Assembly: GCF_003313465.1 (NCBI RefSeq) | Contig: NZ_KZ845667.1 | Location: 1-64,000 of the forward strand | From: Thermoflavimicrobium daqui | GTDB taxonomy: Bacteria; Bacillota; Bacilli; Thermoactinomycetales; Thermoactinomycetaceae | DNA length: 64,000 bases | Direction: 5' to 3' | Shown here: piece by piece, positions 1 to 7,833 of the stretch | Layout: every line of letters begins with the position of its first letter | Position numbering within the stretch: the first letter of the stretch is position 1 | Translations under genes and position numbers: made by a program | The notes under the pieces: model-generated | The model's input: only the letters and a program-made list of their open reading frames with translations | Databases searched by the model: none | Told to the model about the DNA's origin: nothing

Positions 1-1
1 A

Positions 2-289
2 GTTGAACATCTTCGACATACAGATCAAAATAAACAAATTTATAGTAAACGAAAAGAAACGATTGAACGAGTTTTTGCAGATATGAAAGAAAAGCATGGT
101 ATGCGTTGGACGACGCTTCGTGGGAAGCGCCGAATTCAAATGCAGGCGATGCTACTTTTCGCTGCCATGAATTTAAAGAAACTCGCCAATTGGCGATGGA
201 AAAACCATCGCCTTCATCGATTTTTTTATCAATTAATTAGTAAACCCCTTCTGAAAAACAAATTCAGAAGGGGTTTATCTACAGTCTGA
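2..289 (+). CDS. IS1182-type transposase, C-terminal part (cut by window edge)
   Basis: The frame is open from base 2 to the TGA at 287-289; the 5' part lies outside the window. The visible protein carries YSKRKETIERVFADMKEKHG followed by MLLFAAMNLKKLANW, which is the conserved C-terminal DDE region (the glutamate in the ETIERVFAD segment) of IS1182/IS4-superfamily transposases as I know them. It would catalyse excision and insertion of its own element. The stretch downstream holds two hairpins and then an unrelated, oppositely oriented transporter gene, so the element's right end is near base 300. Whether the full copy is intact cannot be seen here. Confidence 0.8.
   Translation, partial: VEHLRHTDQNKQIYSKRKETIERVFADMKEKHGMRWTTLRGKRRIQMQAMLLFAAMNLKKLANWRWKNHRLHRFFYQLISKPLLKNKFRRGLSTV
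242..276 (+). terminator. Hairpin at the 3' end of the transposase frame
   Basis: AAACCCCTTCTGAA at 242-255 pairs perfectly with its complement at 263-276, with a 7-base loop. It lies inside the last transposase codons, so it is either the terminator of the element or part of its end structure. Confidence 0.5.
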
Positions 290-310
290 AGCGCCTAATG
301 GGCGCTTTTT
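290..310 (+). terminator. Rho-independent terminator after the transposase
   Basis: AGCGCC at 290-295 and GGCGCT at 301-306 form a GC-rich stem with a 5-base loop, followed by a run of T at 306-310. Confidence 0.7.
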
Positions 311-322
311 AGAAAGAGATTT

Positions 323-1579
323 TTAGGAAGCAGCAGGTTCCGTATTATGAATTTTTTCTTGTTTAAACTCGCCCTCCCATTTCGACATGACGACTGCTGC
401 TAAAGCATTTCCACACACATTGACTGCAGTTCTTGCCATATCTAGAATCCGATCAATACCAGCGATAAAGGCTAGTCCTTCCATAGGAATGCCGACAGAA
501 CCGAGTGTTGCTAATAGTACAACGAAGGAGACACCTGGAACACCCGCAATTCCTTTAGAAGTAACCATCAGCACAAGCATGAGTGTAATTTGTGAACTGA
601 TCGGCATATCAATCCCATACATTTGTGCAATAAATAATGCTGCTAGTGCTTGATATAAGGTAGAACCATCTAAGTTAAATGAATAACCAGTTGGTATAAC
701 AAACGATGTTACCGTTTTGGAGCATCCGAACTTCTCCATTTTTTCAATAATCTTAGGTAAGACCGTTTCAGAACTAGCTGTAGAGAAAGCAAGAATTAGT
801 TCGTCCTTTAGTATTTTCATTAAGGTAAAAATACTAGTTCCTGCTATTTTAGCCACACTTCCAAGGATGACAATGACGAAGAAGATCATTGCACCATATA
901 CAGAGAGGACTAATTTTCCAAGTGGTACTAAAGAGCTAATACCAAATTTGGAAATGGTTACACCGATCAATGCAAAGACACCAAATGGAGCGAATTTCAT
1001 CACTTGGTTTGTCACCCAGAACATGGCTTCAGAGACTCCTTTGAAGAAGGTCAGTACGGGTTTGCCTTTCTCCCCGATTGCTGCAATCCCCAAGCCAATC
1101 ATAACAGAGAAGAAGATGATGGCTAACATATCCCCTTTGGCGATTGATTCAAAAACATTGGAAGGAACAATATTGACAAACGTATCTACAATACTATGAC
1201 TATTCTGTTGTTCAGTCGTATCGACATATTTTTGTATATCTCCTTTTTGGAGCTGGCTCATATTTACGCCTGCACCTGGTTGGACAACATTGGCTACAAG
1301 TAAGCCGACAATAATGGCAATGGTTGTGATGATTTCAAAATAGAGAATGGTTTTTCCACCAAGCCGTCCTAACTTTTTGAAGTCGCCGGTTCCAGCAACA
1401 CCTACGATTAAGGTAGAGATAACTATAGGAATAACAATCATTTTAATTAAACGAAGAAAAATATCACCAATAGGCTTTAAATAGGTTTCGACATTAGGAT
1501 TACCATAAAAGATTGCACCAACAATAACACCTAAAACGAGCCCGATTAAGATTTGAAAAGCTAAACCGAATCGTTTCAT
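323..1579 (-). CDS. gltP: Proton/sodium-glutamate symporter (DAACS family)
   Basis: This 418-residue polytopic membrane protein has the family layout: many hydrophobic helices, the serine-rich re-entrant segment near ILAFSTASSETVLP (about residues 262-275), and the helix-7 motif around SFNLDGSTLYQ. These are hallmarks of the dicarboxylate/amino acid:cation symporters GltP/GltT/DctP. The ATG is preceded by GGGGGAAT. Members import glutamate or aspartate with protons or sodium; a C4-dicarboxylate substrate cannot be excluded by eye. A cre-like box and four phased GlnL-like repeats lie upstream, and a GlnK/GlnL-type pair is encoded just beyond, so uptake is probably induced by that system and repressed by carbon status. 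Confidence 0.9.
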   Translation of the reverse strand: MKRFGLAFQILIGLVLGVIVGAIFYGNPNVETYLKPIGDIFLRLIKMIVIPIVISTLIVGVAGTGDFKKLGRLGGKTILYFEIITTIAIIVGLLVANVVQPGAGVNMSQLQKGDIQKYVDTTEQQNSHSIVDTFVNIVPSNVFESIAKGDMLAIIFFSVMIGLGIAAIGEKGKPVLTFFKGVSEAMFWVTNQVMKFAPFGVFALIGVTISKFGISSLVPLGKLVLSVYGAMIFFVIVILGSVAKIAGTSIFTLMKILKDELILAFSTASSETVLPKIIEKMEKFGCSKTVTSFVIPTGYSFNLDGSTLYQALAALFIAQMYGIDMPISSQITLMLVLMVTSKGIAGVPGVSFVVLLATLGSVGIPMEGLAFIAGIDRILDMARTAVNVCGNALAAVVMSKWEGEFKQEKIHNTEPAAS

Positions 1580-1602
1580 AATATTCCCCCTATTATATAA
1601 AA

Positions 1603-1616
1603 AGTAAGCGCTTTTA
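1603..1616 (-). promoter_or_regulatory. Candidate cre (CcpA) box upstream of gltP
   Basis: Read on the minus strand, TAAAAGCGCTTACT matches the cre consensus TGWAANCGNTNWCA at all but the second and last positions. It lies 24 bases upstream of the gltP start. CcpA control is inference. Confidence 0.5.
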
Positions 1617-1664
1617 TCCCTGCGTTTAAAAAATAGTGGATAGAAAGATAATAAATGTCGACCT

Positions 1665-1704
1665 ACAAAAATCTACATAAACATACATCAAGATACAAAA
1701 ATAT
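1665..1704 (-). promoter_or_regulatory. Four 10-bp-phased direct repeats, probable response-regulator sites
   Basis: ACA-starting decamers begin at 1665, 1675, 1685 and 1695 (ACAAAAATCT, ACATAAACAT, ACATCAAGAT, ACAAAAATAT). On the minus strand this gives TTTTGT-like hexamers separated by 4 bases, the direct-repeat form TTTTGT-N4-TTTTGT reported for Bacillus subtilis GlnL. The array lies about 85-125 bases upstream of gltP and just beyond the 3' end of the response regulator gene. Confidence 0.6.
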
Positions 1705-1737
1705 AGAGGATTATAATAGGGGGAGCAGTTGAGATGT

Positions 1738-2640
1738 CTATCCGATCAACTGCTTTGCTTCTAAATAGAGAACTTGTATAAATTTCTTTGGATTTAGACG
1801 AATAGAACTTACTGTTTCACCCTCAAGCTCTAGCATCTTTTTACGTATTTCAGCAAAGTCAAAAAAGGTAGGTGCATATTTTTCAAATTTGGGATTAGCG
1901 TAATCGGTTAAACCAAGAGAAGCCAGTTGATTCATCGACTGCATAATGGTCCTGCGAATACGCTGCTCCATCGCTTTCATTTCCTTATTAATTTGTTCTG
2001 TTGAAGCATATGGACCTGTTTTATTTTTAGCTAGCTGATAATATATATTTTTTAGTAATGGAAATTCATGATCAAATGGTTTTTCTTTTTCGTATTGATA
2101 TAGATATTTCAAAATGTCCAATAAATCTTTACTTCCACTACTATCAATGATGCCTAATTCAGCCAATAAATATTTGCCTGAAGGTATAATGCTCCGTTCT
2201 GTAAAAGGATTGTCCTCTTTTGGCTTTCCGAAAACGAAGTCAAGGGATTTTTTGATGTGATAAATAGACTTTTCTAATGTCATTCGCTCACCTACTTTTT
2301 GAATGACACTACATACTTCAATACGATTAATGGGTTTGGTAATGTAATACTCTATCCCTAGTGAATATGCTTCAGCTACTAAACTTTTGGCTTCGACTTG
2401 AGAAATCATAATGATTTTTCCGGAAAATGAAGTCAGTTTTCTAACCGTTTCAAGGCCATCTTGAACGGGCATCATCAGATCGATCAGGAGAATATCTACG
2501 TTTTTAGATTCAAGGATCTGACTATGAATCAAAGAACCATCTTCAGCTTCTCCAACAATCTCTCCTAAATTCTCATCTTCGATAATTTGAGCTAGCATAG
2601 AGCGAATGACCACATCATCATCCACAACAAAAAAACGCAT
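1738..2640 (-). CDS. glnL: Response regulator with YcbB-type output domain (GlnL-like)
   Basis: The N-terminal receiver (about residues 1-120) has the acidic pocket DDD at 7-9, the phosphorylation aspartate D54 in LLIDLMMP, and a lysine in ITKP. The roughly 180-residue C-terminal half, with the segment MEQRIRRTIMQSMNQLASLG, resembles the YcbB DNA-binding domain of B. subtilis GlnL rather than a common OmpR or LuxR output. Length (300) fits GlnL. It starts 6 bases after the kinase stop and its ribosome binding site lies within the kinase 3' end, so the pair is one operon. The phased repeats upstream of gltP are its likely targets. Assignment to the glutamine-responsive ortholog is inference. 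Confidence 0.8.
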   Translation of the reverse strand: MRFFVVDDDVVIRSMLAQIIEDENLGEIVGEAEDGSLIHSQILESKNVDILLIDLMMPVQDGLETVRKLTSFSGKIIMISQVEAKSLVAEAYSLGIEYYITKPINRIEVCSVIQKVGERMTLEKSIYHIKKSLDFVFGKPKEDNPFTERSIIPSGKYLLAELGIIDSSGSKDLLDILKYLYQYEKEKPFDHEFPLLKNIYYQLAKNKTGPYASTEQINKEMKAMEQRIRRTIMQSMNQLASLGLTDYANPKFEKYAPTFFDFAEIRKKMLELEGETVSSIRLNPKKFIQVLYLEAKQLIG

Positions 2641-2646
2641 AACTCC

Positions 2647-3921
2647 TCACTCTTTCTTTTCTAAACTATGGATGGGTAATCGAATGGTAAAAACGGTTTC
2701 TTGATCATGACTATGACAGGTAACCTCTCCATGGAGAGATTCGACTACTTCTTTAACATATGAAAGACCAATCCCTGTCGATGGTTTCCCAAGGTGGTCA
2801 TATTTAGTAGTAAAGCCCGGTTTAAAGATCAGCTGTTGTTGTTTTTCAGGAATACCCGGACCATTATCAGATACACGAAAAATGACAGATTCACGCTGCT
2901 TATAAATTAAAACTCTGATCGTTCCTTCCTTTTGAATTGACTCAACCGCATTAATTACTAGATTATTAATTAAAGATAAAGTGGTGTAAATGTGATAAAA
3001 CGGATGGGAGCCTTTGATTTGTAGTAAAAATTGAATATCTTTTCCTAATAAGCGGGCAACTTTCTCATTGGTTTGTATAATTAATTTCCCTAAGCTCTCT
3101 ATACTCATATAATTGTTGGGACTCTCATTGGATATCATTTTTGAGAGCCCAGCAAAAATCCGCTGATTATCTTTTTTAATTTCATGAACTTGCCCGGCAA
3201 TGATCAATGCTTTTTTGGCATATTCATGATGACTTTCGGTTGATGTTTGTTTTTTCAAAAGTTGATATAAATCATAACAATCTCGAGTGATATCTTCAGC
3301 ATTTTGTAAGGATTTTTTTAGATGAATGGTTTCTTCATATAAACTAGAAATAAGCATGAGCATATGTTCATTTTGTTTTTGCTGTTCTTCCTCTTTTAAC
3401 TTTGCTTGTCTGAGCTGAATAATATGAAAGAATCCAATGACAAAGAAGCTACGGATGGTAGCAAAGATGATGATTTGATAGATAATGGATAAGGTAATGA
3501 CTTTATGTGAGAGACTATAGCGAATAAATAGCTCGGTAAAGCTTGTTAAAATGTCGATGGCAACTCCTAATATACCAATCACTAGGGGCAAATGACGAAA
3601 GCGACGAATCTGACTTAGAGTAAACAGAACCGCAAATACAAAATAATAGAAAAAGGCTGGGGAATGGATCATAAAATCTGAAATAAATGGGATCGATTGA
3701 TGGGTAAACCAGTCTAAGATAATTCGAAAGAGGACGATGAATCCCCCTACTATAATTCCAGAGAGAATCGGTGATATTTCGTCTTCCCATAATAAAAAGA
3801 AGAAAAAGACAGCTGTGCCTAAGCTAATACGATAAGCATCGTGAAATGGATAAAACTTAAGCTCACCAGCAAGAGCTACTGTAATAATCATCCAGCCGAT
3901 TAAAAATATTTTATCTCTCAA
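2647..3921 (-). CDS. glnK: Membrane sensor histidine kinase (GlnK-like)
   Basis: About six hydrophobic segments fill the first 180 residues with no large extracellular domain. A coiled linker follows, then a phospho-acceptor region with VHEIKKDNQRI (His near residue 246), and a GHKL ATPase with N-box NNLVINAVES, G1 DNGPGIP and G2 STGIGLSYV. This matches the GlnK/YcbA-type kinases that pair with YcbB-output regulators. Translation probably begins at TTG 3921 behind GAAGGTGTG; a nearby ATG is out of frame. It is the first gene of the kinase-regulator operon and should phosphorylate the adjacent regulator. The ligand, likely glutamine or glutamate, is not visible from sequence. Confidence 0.8.
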   Translation of the reverse strand: MRDKIFLIGWMIITVALAGELKFYPFHDAYRISLGTAVFFFFLLWEDEISPILSGIIVGGFIVLFRIILDWFTHQSIPFISDFMIHSPAFFYYFVFAVLFTLSQIRRFRHLPLVIGILGVAIDILTSFTELFIRYSLSHKVITLSIIYQIIIFATIRSFFVIGFFHIIQLRQAKLKEEEQQKQNEHMLMLISSLYEETIHLKKSLQNAEDITRDCYDLYQLLKKQTSTESHHEYAKKALIIAGQVHEIKKDNQRIFAGLSKMISNESPNNYMSIESLGKLIIQTNEKVARLLGKDIQFLLQIKGSHPFYHIYTTLSLINNLVINAVESIQKEGTIRVLIYKQRESVIFRVSDNGPGIPEKQQQLIFKPGFTTKYDHLGKPSTGIGLSYVKEVVESLHGEVTCHSHDQETVFTIRLPIHSLEKKE

Positions 3922-4143
3922 TAAACATCACACCTTCAACTTATTTTTATAAGAGCATGTTGCATCATCAAGCAAAAACGAGGAATGATTTCTAGATGTA
4001 AGATGAATCAATATTATATAGGATCGTCTTTTGATGGAAATGGGAACCTTTCCAGTTTACTAGACATTTTCTTGTTTCGGCAACTTATATTATCTTAAAT
4101 TCTCTGTTACTGGAGATTACTAAATAGAAATAAAATAAAAGAT

Positions 4144-4173
4144 TTGACAAATTTTTGTCCTCTATTTTATTAT
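4144..4173 (+). promoter_or_regulatory. Sigma-A-type promoter upstream of the ROK gene
   Basis: TTGACA at 4144-4149 and TATTAT at 4168-4173, spaced by 18 bases. The 429-base gap 3922-4350 between the divergent kinase and ROK genes otherwise holds only a cre-like box. Confidence 0.5.
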
Positions 4174-4256
4174 ATTGTTAACTCATTAATTCTTCCTAAA
4201 TGGAATACTTTTTTACTAGAAGAGATGAAATCAAATCAAATGAACTCTAGCTAAGT

Positions 4257-4270
4257 TGGTAGCGCTTTCG
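4257..4270 (-). promoter_or_regulatory. Candidate cre box before the ROK-ABC-lyase cluster
   Basis: Read on the minus strand, CGAAAGCGCTACCA agrees with TGWAANCGNTNWCA at all but two defined positions. It lies about 85-115 bases downstream of the promoter and would suit CcpA roadblock repression of a catabolic operon. This is inference from the match. Confidence 0.5.
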
Positions 4271-4350
4271 TTAATGATGCCTACTATATATGAGGCTAGA
4301 TATTTTTAGTAGTAGTTTGTTAGTCATATTAACTAACTACTACAAGGGAG

Positions 4351-5547
4351 GTGAATTGGAAGATTGGATTAAATCGTGGAAAAATACGTAATACGCAGCT
4401 GGTTAAAATGCTAAATAAGCAAGCCATTCTGGATGCTTTAAAACAAAATGCTCCCATTTCTCGCGCTGATTTAGCAAAGAAAACGAAATTAAGTCGTCCA
4501 TGTATATCCTCTTTAGTTGATGAAATGATCCAAGAAGACCTGATTCATGAAGTAGGAGTAGGTGACTCGAGTGGCGGTCGTAAACCGATTTTACTAGAGT
4601 ATAACTACTTAGCTTATGCCGTGATGGGTGCAGTTTTTGATGGAACGTTATTGCATATGGCATTGACCGATTTAAAAGGAGATTTGCTATCTCATGAGCA
4701 ACGAAAGCTAAGGAAACCGCTTTCTGGAGAGGAACTTATTCAAGAACTCAAACTGGGGTATATGTTTCTACTAGAGAAAAGCGGTTTTGTTAAGGAAAAG
4801 ATATTGGGAATTGGTTTGGGATTACCTGGAATTACCAAGAAAAAAGATGGGACCATTAGTTATTCCCCGAGTACAGGTTGGATGGATCTCCCTTTGCAAA
4901 AAGAATTTGAAGAGCAGCTGGGATTACCAGTTATACTCGATAACGACGTAAATATGATGACGCTGGGCGAGTATTATAAAGGAATGGGTATCGGTGTCTC
5001 CAATCAAATTTATATGTATGTTGGAACAGGAATTGGTGCTGGAATTATCCTTCATGATCGACTTTACCGAGGTAGTAAAGAAGCAGCTGGTGAAGTGGGA
5101 TATATGATGGTAGGACCGATTCAAACAATAAGTCGTGGAGAGTTCGGTGTCTTTGAACGCAACTATTCTGCACCTGCTATCTACTCACGAGCGATTAAGG
5201 ATATTCCTAATTTGGAGAAAGAATCGAGTATTATTAAACAACTAAATGATCAGATTGATCAGGATAATAGCACTGCGATGACTTTATTAGAAGATGTCTA
5301 TCAGCACTGGGTTTATGGCATGGTTAATATTATTAGTTTATTAGATCCTGATTTATTAATTTTAAGTGGTGAAATGGCTAATATCGGTGAGAGAGGTATA
5401 CAGCGTATCCGGCGTTTTCTATCGGAGTGGGTGCCCATGCTTCCAGATATTCAGTTTGCCACATTAGGAGAACAAGCCGGGGTTATCGGAGCTGCTTTTA
5501 GCGTTTTGGAAGCGTTTCCTAATTTAATAGGAAAGATCAAAAGTTAG
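4351..5547 (+). CDS. ROK-family transcriptional regulator
   Basis: An N-terminal winged helix (KQAILDALKQNAPISRADLA, then KLSRPCISSLVDEM) is joined to a ROK sugar-kinase-like domain with YVGTGIGAGIIL and GEVGYMMV. The zinc-binding cysteine cluster of glucokinase-type ROK proteins is not evident, as expected for a sensor. Such proteins (XylR/NagC type) bind sugars or amino sugars and repress neighbouring genes. The start is odd: the GTG at 4351 directly abuts AAGGGAG, so an ATT at 4363, eight bases past AGGGAGGTGA, may be the real initiator. It begins 14 bases before the solute-binding lipoprotein gene and is the probable local regulator of the cluster. Confidence 0.85.
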   Translation: MNWKIGLNRGKIRNTQLVKMLNKQAILDALKQNAPISRADLAKKTKLSRPCISSLVDEMIQEDLIHEVGVGDSSGGRKPILLEYNYLAYAVMGAVFDGTLLHMALTDLKGDLLSHEQRKLRKPLSGEELIQELKLGYMFLLEKSGFVKEKILGIGLGLPGITKKKDGTISYSPSTGWMDLPLQKEFEEQLGLPVILDNDVNMMTLGEYYKGMGIGVSNQIYMYVGTGIGAGIILHDRLYRGSKEAAGEVGYMMVGPIQTISRGEFGVFERNYSAPAIYSRAIKDIPNLEKESSIIKQLNDQIDQDNSTAMTLLEDVYQHWVYGMVNIISLLDPDLLILSGEMANIGERGIQRIRRFLSEWVPMLPDIQFATLGEQAGVIGAAFSVLEAFPNLIGKIKS

Positions 5548-5560
5548 AGGAGGAAGTTAT

Positions 5561-6601
5561 ATGAAAAATTGGAAAAAATGGTTAGGTATTGTATTATCAG
5601 GTACCATGATGATATCTTTAGCTGCTTGTGGTGGAGGTAGTGATACAGCAAGTGAAAAGAAAAAACTCGTTATTTATACAGGTAGAGATAAAAATGTGGT
5701 AGATACAGTTGTACCCAAATTTAAAGAAAAATACCCCGATATCAAGGTAGAAGTACTTACGATGGGTGCACAGCAAATTTTGGAGCGTGTGCGAGGTGAA
5801 AAGGCGAATCCACAAGCAGATTTTTGGTGGGGTGCACCACAAACTACATTAATGACAGCAGCTGATGAGGGCTTGCTTGAATCTTATAAACCAAGTTTTG
5901 CTGATAAAATTCCTACGCAGTATAAAGACGCACAAAATCGTTGGATGGGAGAAATGTTACTTCCTGAAGTCATTATGTATAATTCCAAAGTACTAAAGAA
6001 AGAAGAAGCACCACAAGATTGGGATCAACTTCTGGATGCAAAGTATAAAGATAAAATTTTGATACGCGGGGTACTACCTTCAGGAACCATGCGAATGATC
6101 TACTCATCGATGATCTTCCGTCAAGGTGCAGATAATCCAGAAAAAGGTTATGACTGGCTAAAGAAGTTAGATGCTAATACGAAAGAATATACTCAAGACC
6201 CTACCAACCTCTATTTAAAATTGGCACGTCAAGAAGGATCACTTTCTGTATGGAATTTGCAAGATATCATGATCCAAAAAGAGCTGAAGAAAATGCCATT
6301 TGACTTTATTTATCCAAAAAGCGGTGCTCCGATTCTAGTCGATGGTGTTGGAATCGTAAAAGGGGCTAAAAATGCTGATGCAGCGAAAAAGTTTTATGAT
6401 TTCCTTTTTGAAGAGAATACAGTCCAAGATCTATCAGATAAATTCTATCAAATTCCTGCACGATCAGATATGAAACAACCAAGCTGGTTAAAGGGGACTG
6501 AATTAAAACCATTAAATATTGATTGGTCTGTCATGGCTAAAAAAGAAAAAGAGTGGATGCAATACTGGGACACAAATATTAAAAATAAAGGAAAAAAATA
6601 A
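5561..6601 (+). CDS. ABC transporter substrate-binding lipoprotein (iron/thiamine/polyamine type)
   Basis: A signal peptide ends in the lipobox LAAC (cysteine near residue 23) followed by a glycine-rich linker. The mature part starts KLVIYTGRD and continues with a type II periplasmic-binding fold typical of family 1 proteins close to FbpA, ThiB and AfuA. The conserved tyrosines that hold ferric iron in FbpA cannot be assigned with confidence, so the ligand is open. At 346 residues it has normal length. It follows the ROK gene by 13 bases and precedes the ATPase and permease of the same importer, so it should capture the substrate outside the membrane. Confidence 0.85.
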   Translation: MKNWKKWLGIVLSGTMMISLAACGGGSDTASEKKKLVIYTGRDKNVVDTVVPKFKEKYPDIKVEVLTMGAQQILERVRGEKANPQADFWWGAPQTTLMTAADEGLLESYKPSFADKIPTQYKDAQNRWMGEMLLPEVIMYNSKVLKKEEAPQDWDQLLDAKYKDKILIRGVLPSGTMRMIYSSMIFRQGADNPEKGYDWLKKLDANTKEYTQDPTNLYLKLARQEGSLSVWNLQDIMIQKELKKMPFDFIYPKSGAPILVDGVGIVKGAKNADAAKKFYDFLFEENTVQDLSDKFYQIPARSDMKQPSWLKGTELKPLNIDWSVMAKKEKEWMQYWDTNIKNKGKK

Positions 6602-6742
6602 AAGATCATGAGCTTTATCCGTTCTCTGGAAGTGATATGTTGACTTCCAGAGAATCATGCATTCTTTATGATATGGATTTATTAAAAATAAATCGGTAAA
6701 GGATGATCAATACCACCGAATTGATATGAGGGGGCAGTCATC

Positions 6743-7822
6743 TTGATCAGTGTAAAATTAGATCATGTCAGTAAGATGTTTGGAACGGTGAAAGGTGTAG
6801 AAGATATTGATATCCATATTCGCTCTGGAGAATTTTTTACCTTCTTAGGTCCAAGTGGTTGTGGAAAAACAACGACACTTCGAATGATTGCAGGCTTTTA
6901 TTATCCAACTGAAGGACGAATTATGTTTGGTGAGCAAGATGTGACCTATCTACCACCGAATAAACGGAATATCGGAATGGTTTTCCAGAATTATGCATTG
7001 TTCCCCCATTTAACCGTATTCGAAAATGTGGCCTTTGGCCTACAAGTTCGGAAACAGTCAAAGCAAGAGATCAAAGAAAAAGTAGACCGAGCTTTAAAGT
7101 TAGTACATTTAGACGGATATGGGAATCGGAGAATTGACCAATTGTCAGGTGGTCAGCAACAGCGTGTCGCCCTTGCCCGTGCATTGGTGATTGAGCCACA
7201 AATACTTTTACTCGATGAACCATTATCCAATTTGGATGCAAAGTTAAGGGAAGAAACGAGAGTAGAAATTAAGAGGCTTCAACTTGAACTCGGAGTTACA
7301 ACGATTTATGTAACTCATGACCAAGCAGAAGCGATGGCGATGTCAGATCGTATTATGGTTATGAAAAATGGGGTTATTCAACAAGTTGGTACACCGCAGG
7401 AAATTTATAATCGGCCTAATAATGAGTTTGTGGCATCGTTTATTGGCGAGAGTAATTTGCTAGAAGGTATTGTTGAAGAAATCCATGATCAACAGATACG
7501 CGTACGTTTTTCATCCGACTGGGTACTTACGGGTCTTCAAGAAAATGTAGCACCAAAGACAACACTTACAAAAGGTGAAAAAGTTAAAATTTCGATTCGC
7601 CCTGAATCGATTAGGGAAGCCAAAACAGAGGAAAATGGTGAGAATATCGTGCGAGGCAAGGTAGCTCTCTCCGAATTTACAGGTGTTAGTGTCAACTATA
7701 TTACTCAGATTGGAGAGCTTCAGTTAAAATCCATGTTTATTAATCTGGGTAACCGGGTTTACCAACGTGGAGAAGAGCTAGCATTATCCATTCCGAAAGA
7801 GAGTGTCTATTTCTTAGGCTAA
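6743..7822 (+). CDS. ABC transporter ATP-binding protein (PotA/FbpC type)
   Basis: Walker A GPSGCGKTT (about residues 37-45), Q-loop FQNYALFPH, signature LSGGQQQRVALARAL, Walker B ILLLDEP, D-loop SNLDAK and switch H in VTHDQ are all present. A C-terminal TOBE-like domain (about 280-359) matches importer ATPases for iron, polyamines, thiamine and phosphonates. The start is TTG 6743 behind TGAGGGGG. The 141-base gap from the binding protein gene has no convincing terminator, and the permease starts 11 bases after the stop, so these form one importer. Confidence 0.9.
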   Translation: MISVKLDHVSKMFGTVKGVEDIDIHIRSGEFFTFLGPSGCGKTTTLRMIAGFYYPTEGRIMFGEQDVTYLPPNKRNIGMVFQNYALFPHLTVFENVAFGLQVRKQSKQEIKEKVDRALKLVHLDGYGNRRIDQLSGGQQQRVALARALVIEPQILLLDEPLSNLDAKLREETRVEIKRLQLELGVTTIYVTHDQAEAMAMSDRIMVMKNGVIQQVGTPQEIYNRPNNEFVASFIGESNLLEGIVEEIHDQQIRVRFSSDWVLTGLQENVAPKTTLTKGEKVKISIRPESIREAKTEENGENIVRGKVALSEFTGVSVNYITQIGELQLKSMFINLGNRVYQRGEELALSIPKESVYFLG

Positions 7823-7833
7823 GGAGGAATACG

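Noticed and set aside
717-1199. Long plus-strand frame opposite gltP
   Set aside because: It is the antisense shadow of the conserved symporter gene and has no ribosome binding site.
1592-1597. TATAAT-like element on the minus strand just before gltP
   Set aside because: Transcription would start at or after the ribosome binding site, so it cannot be the functional promoter.
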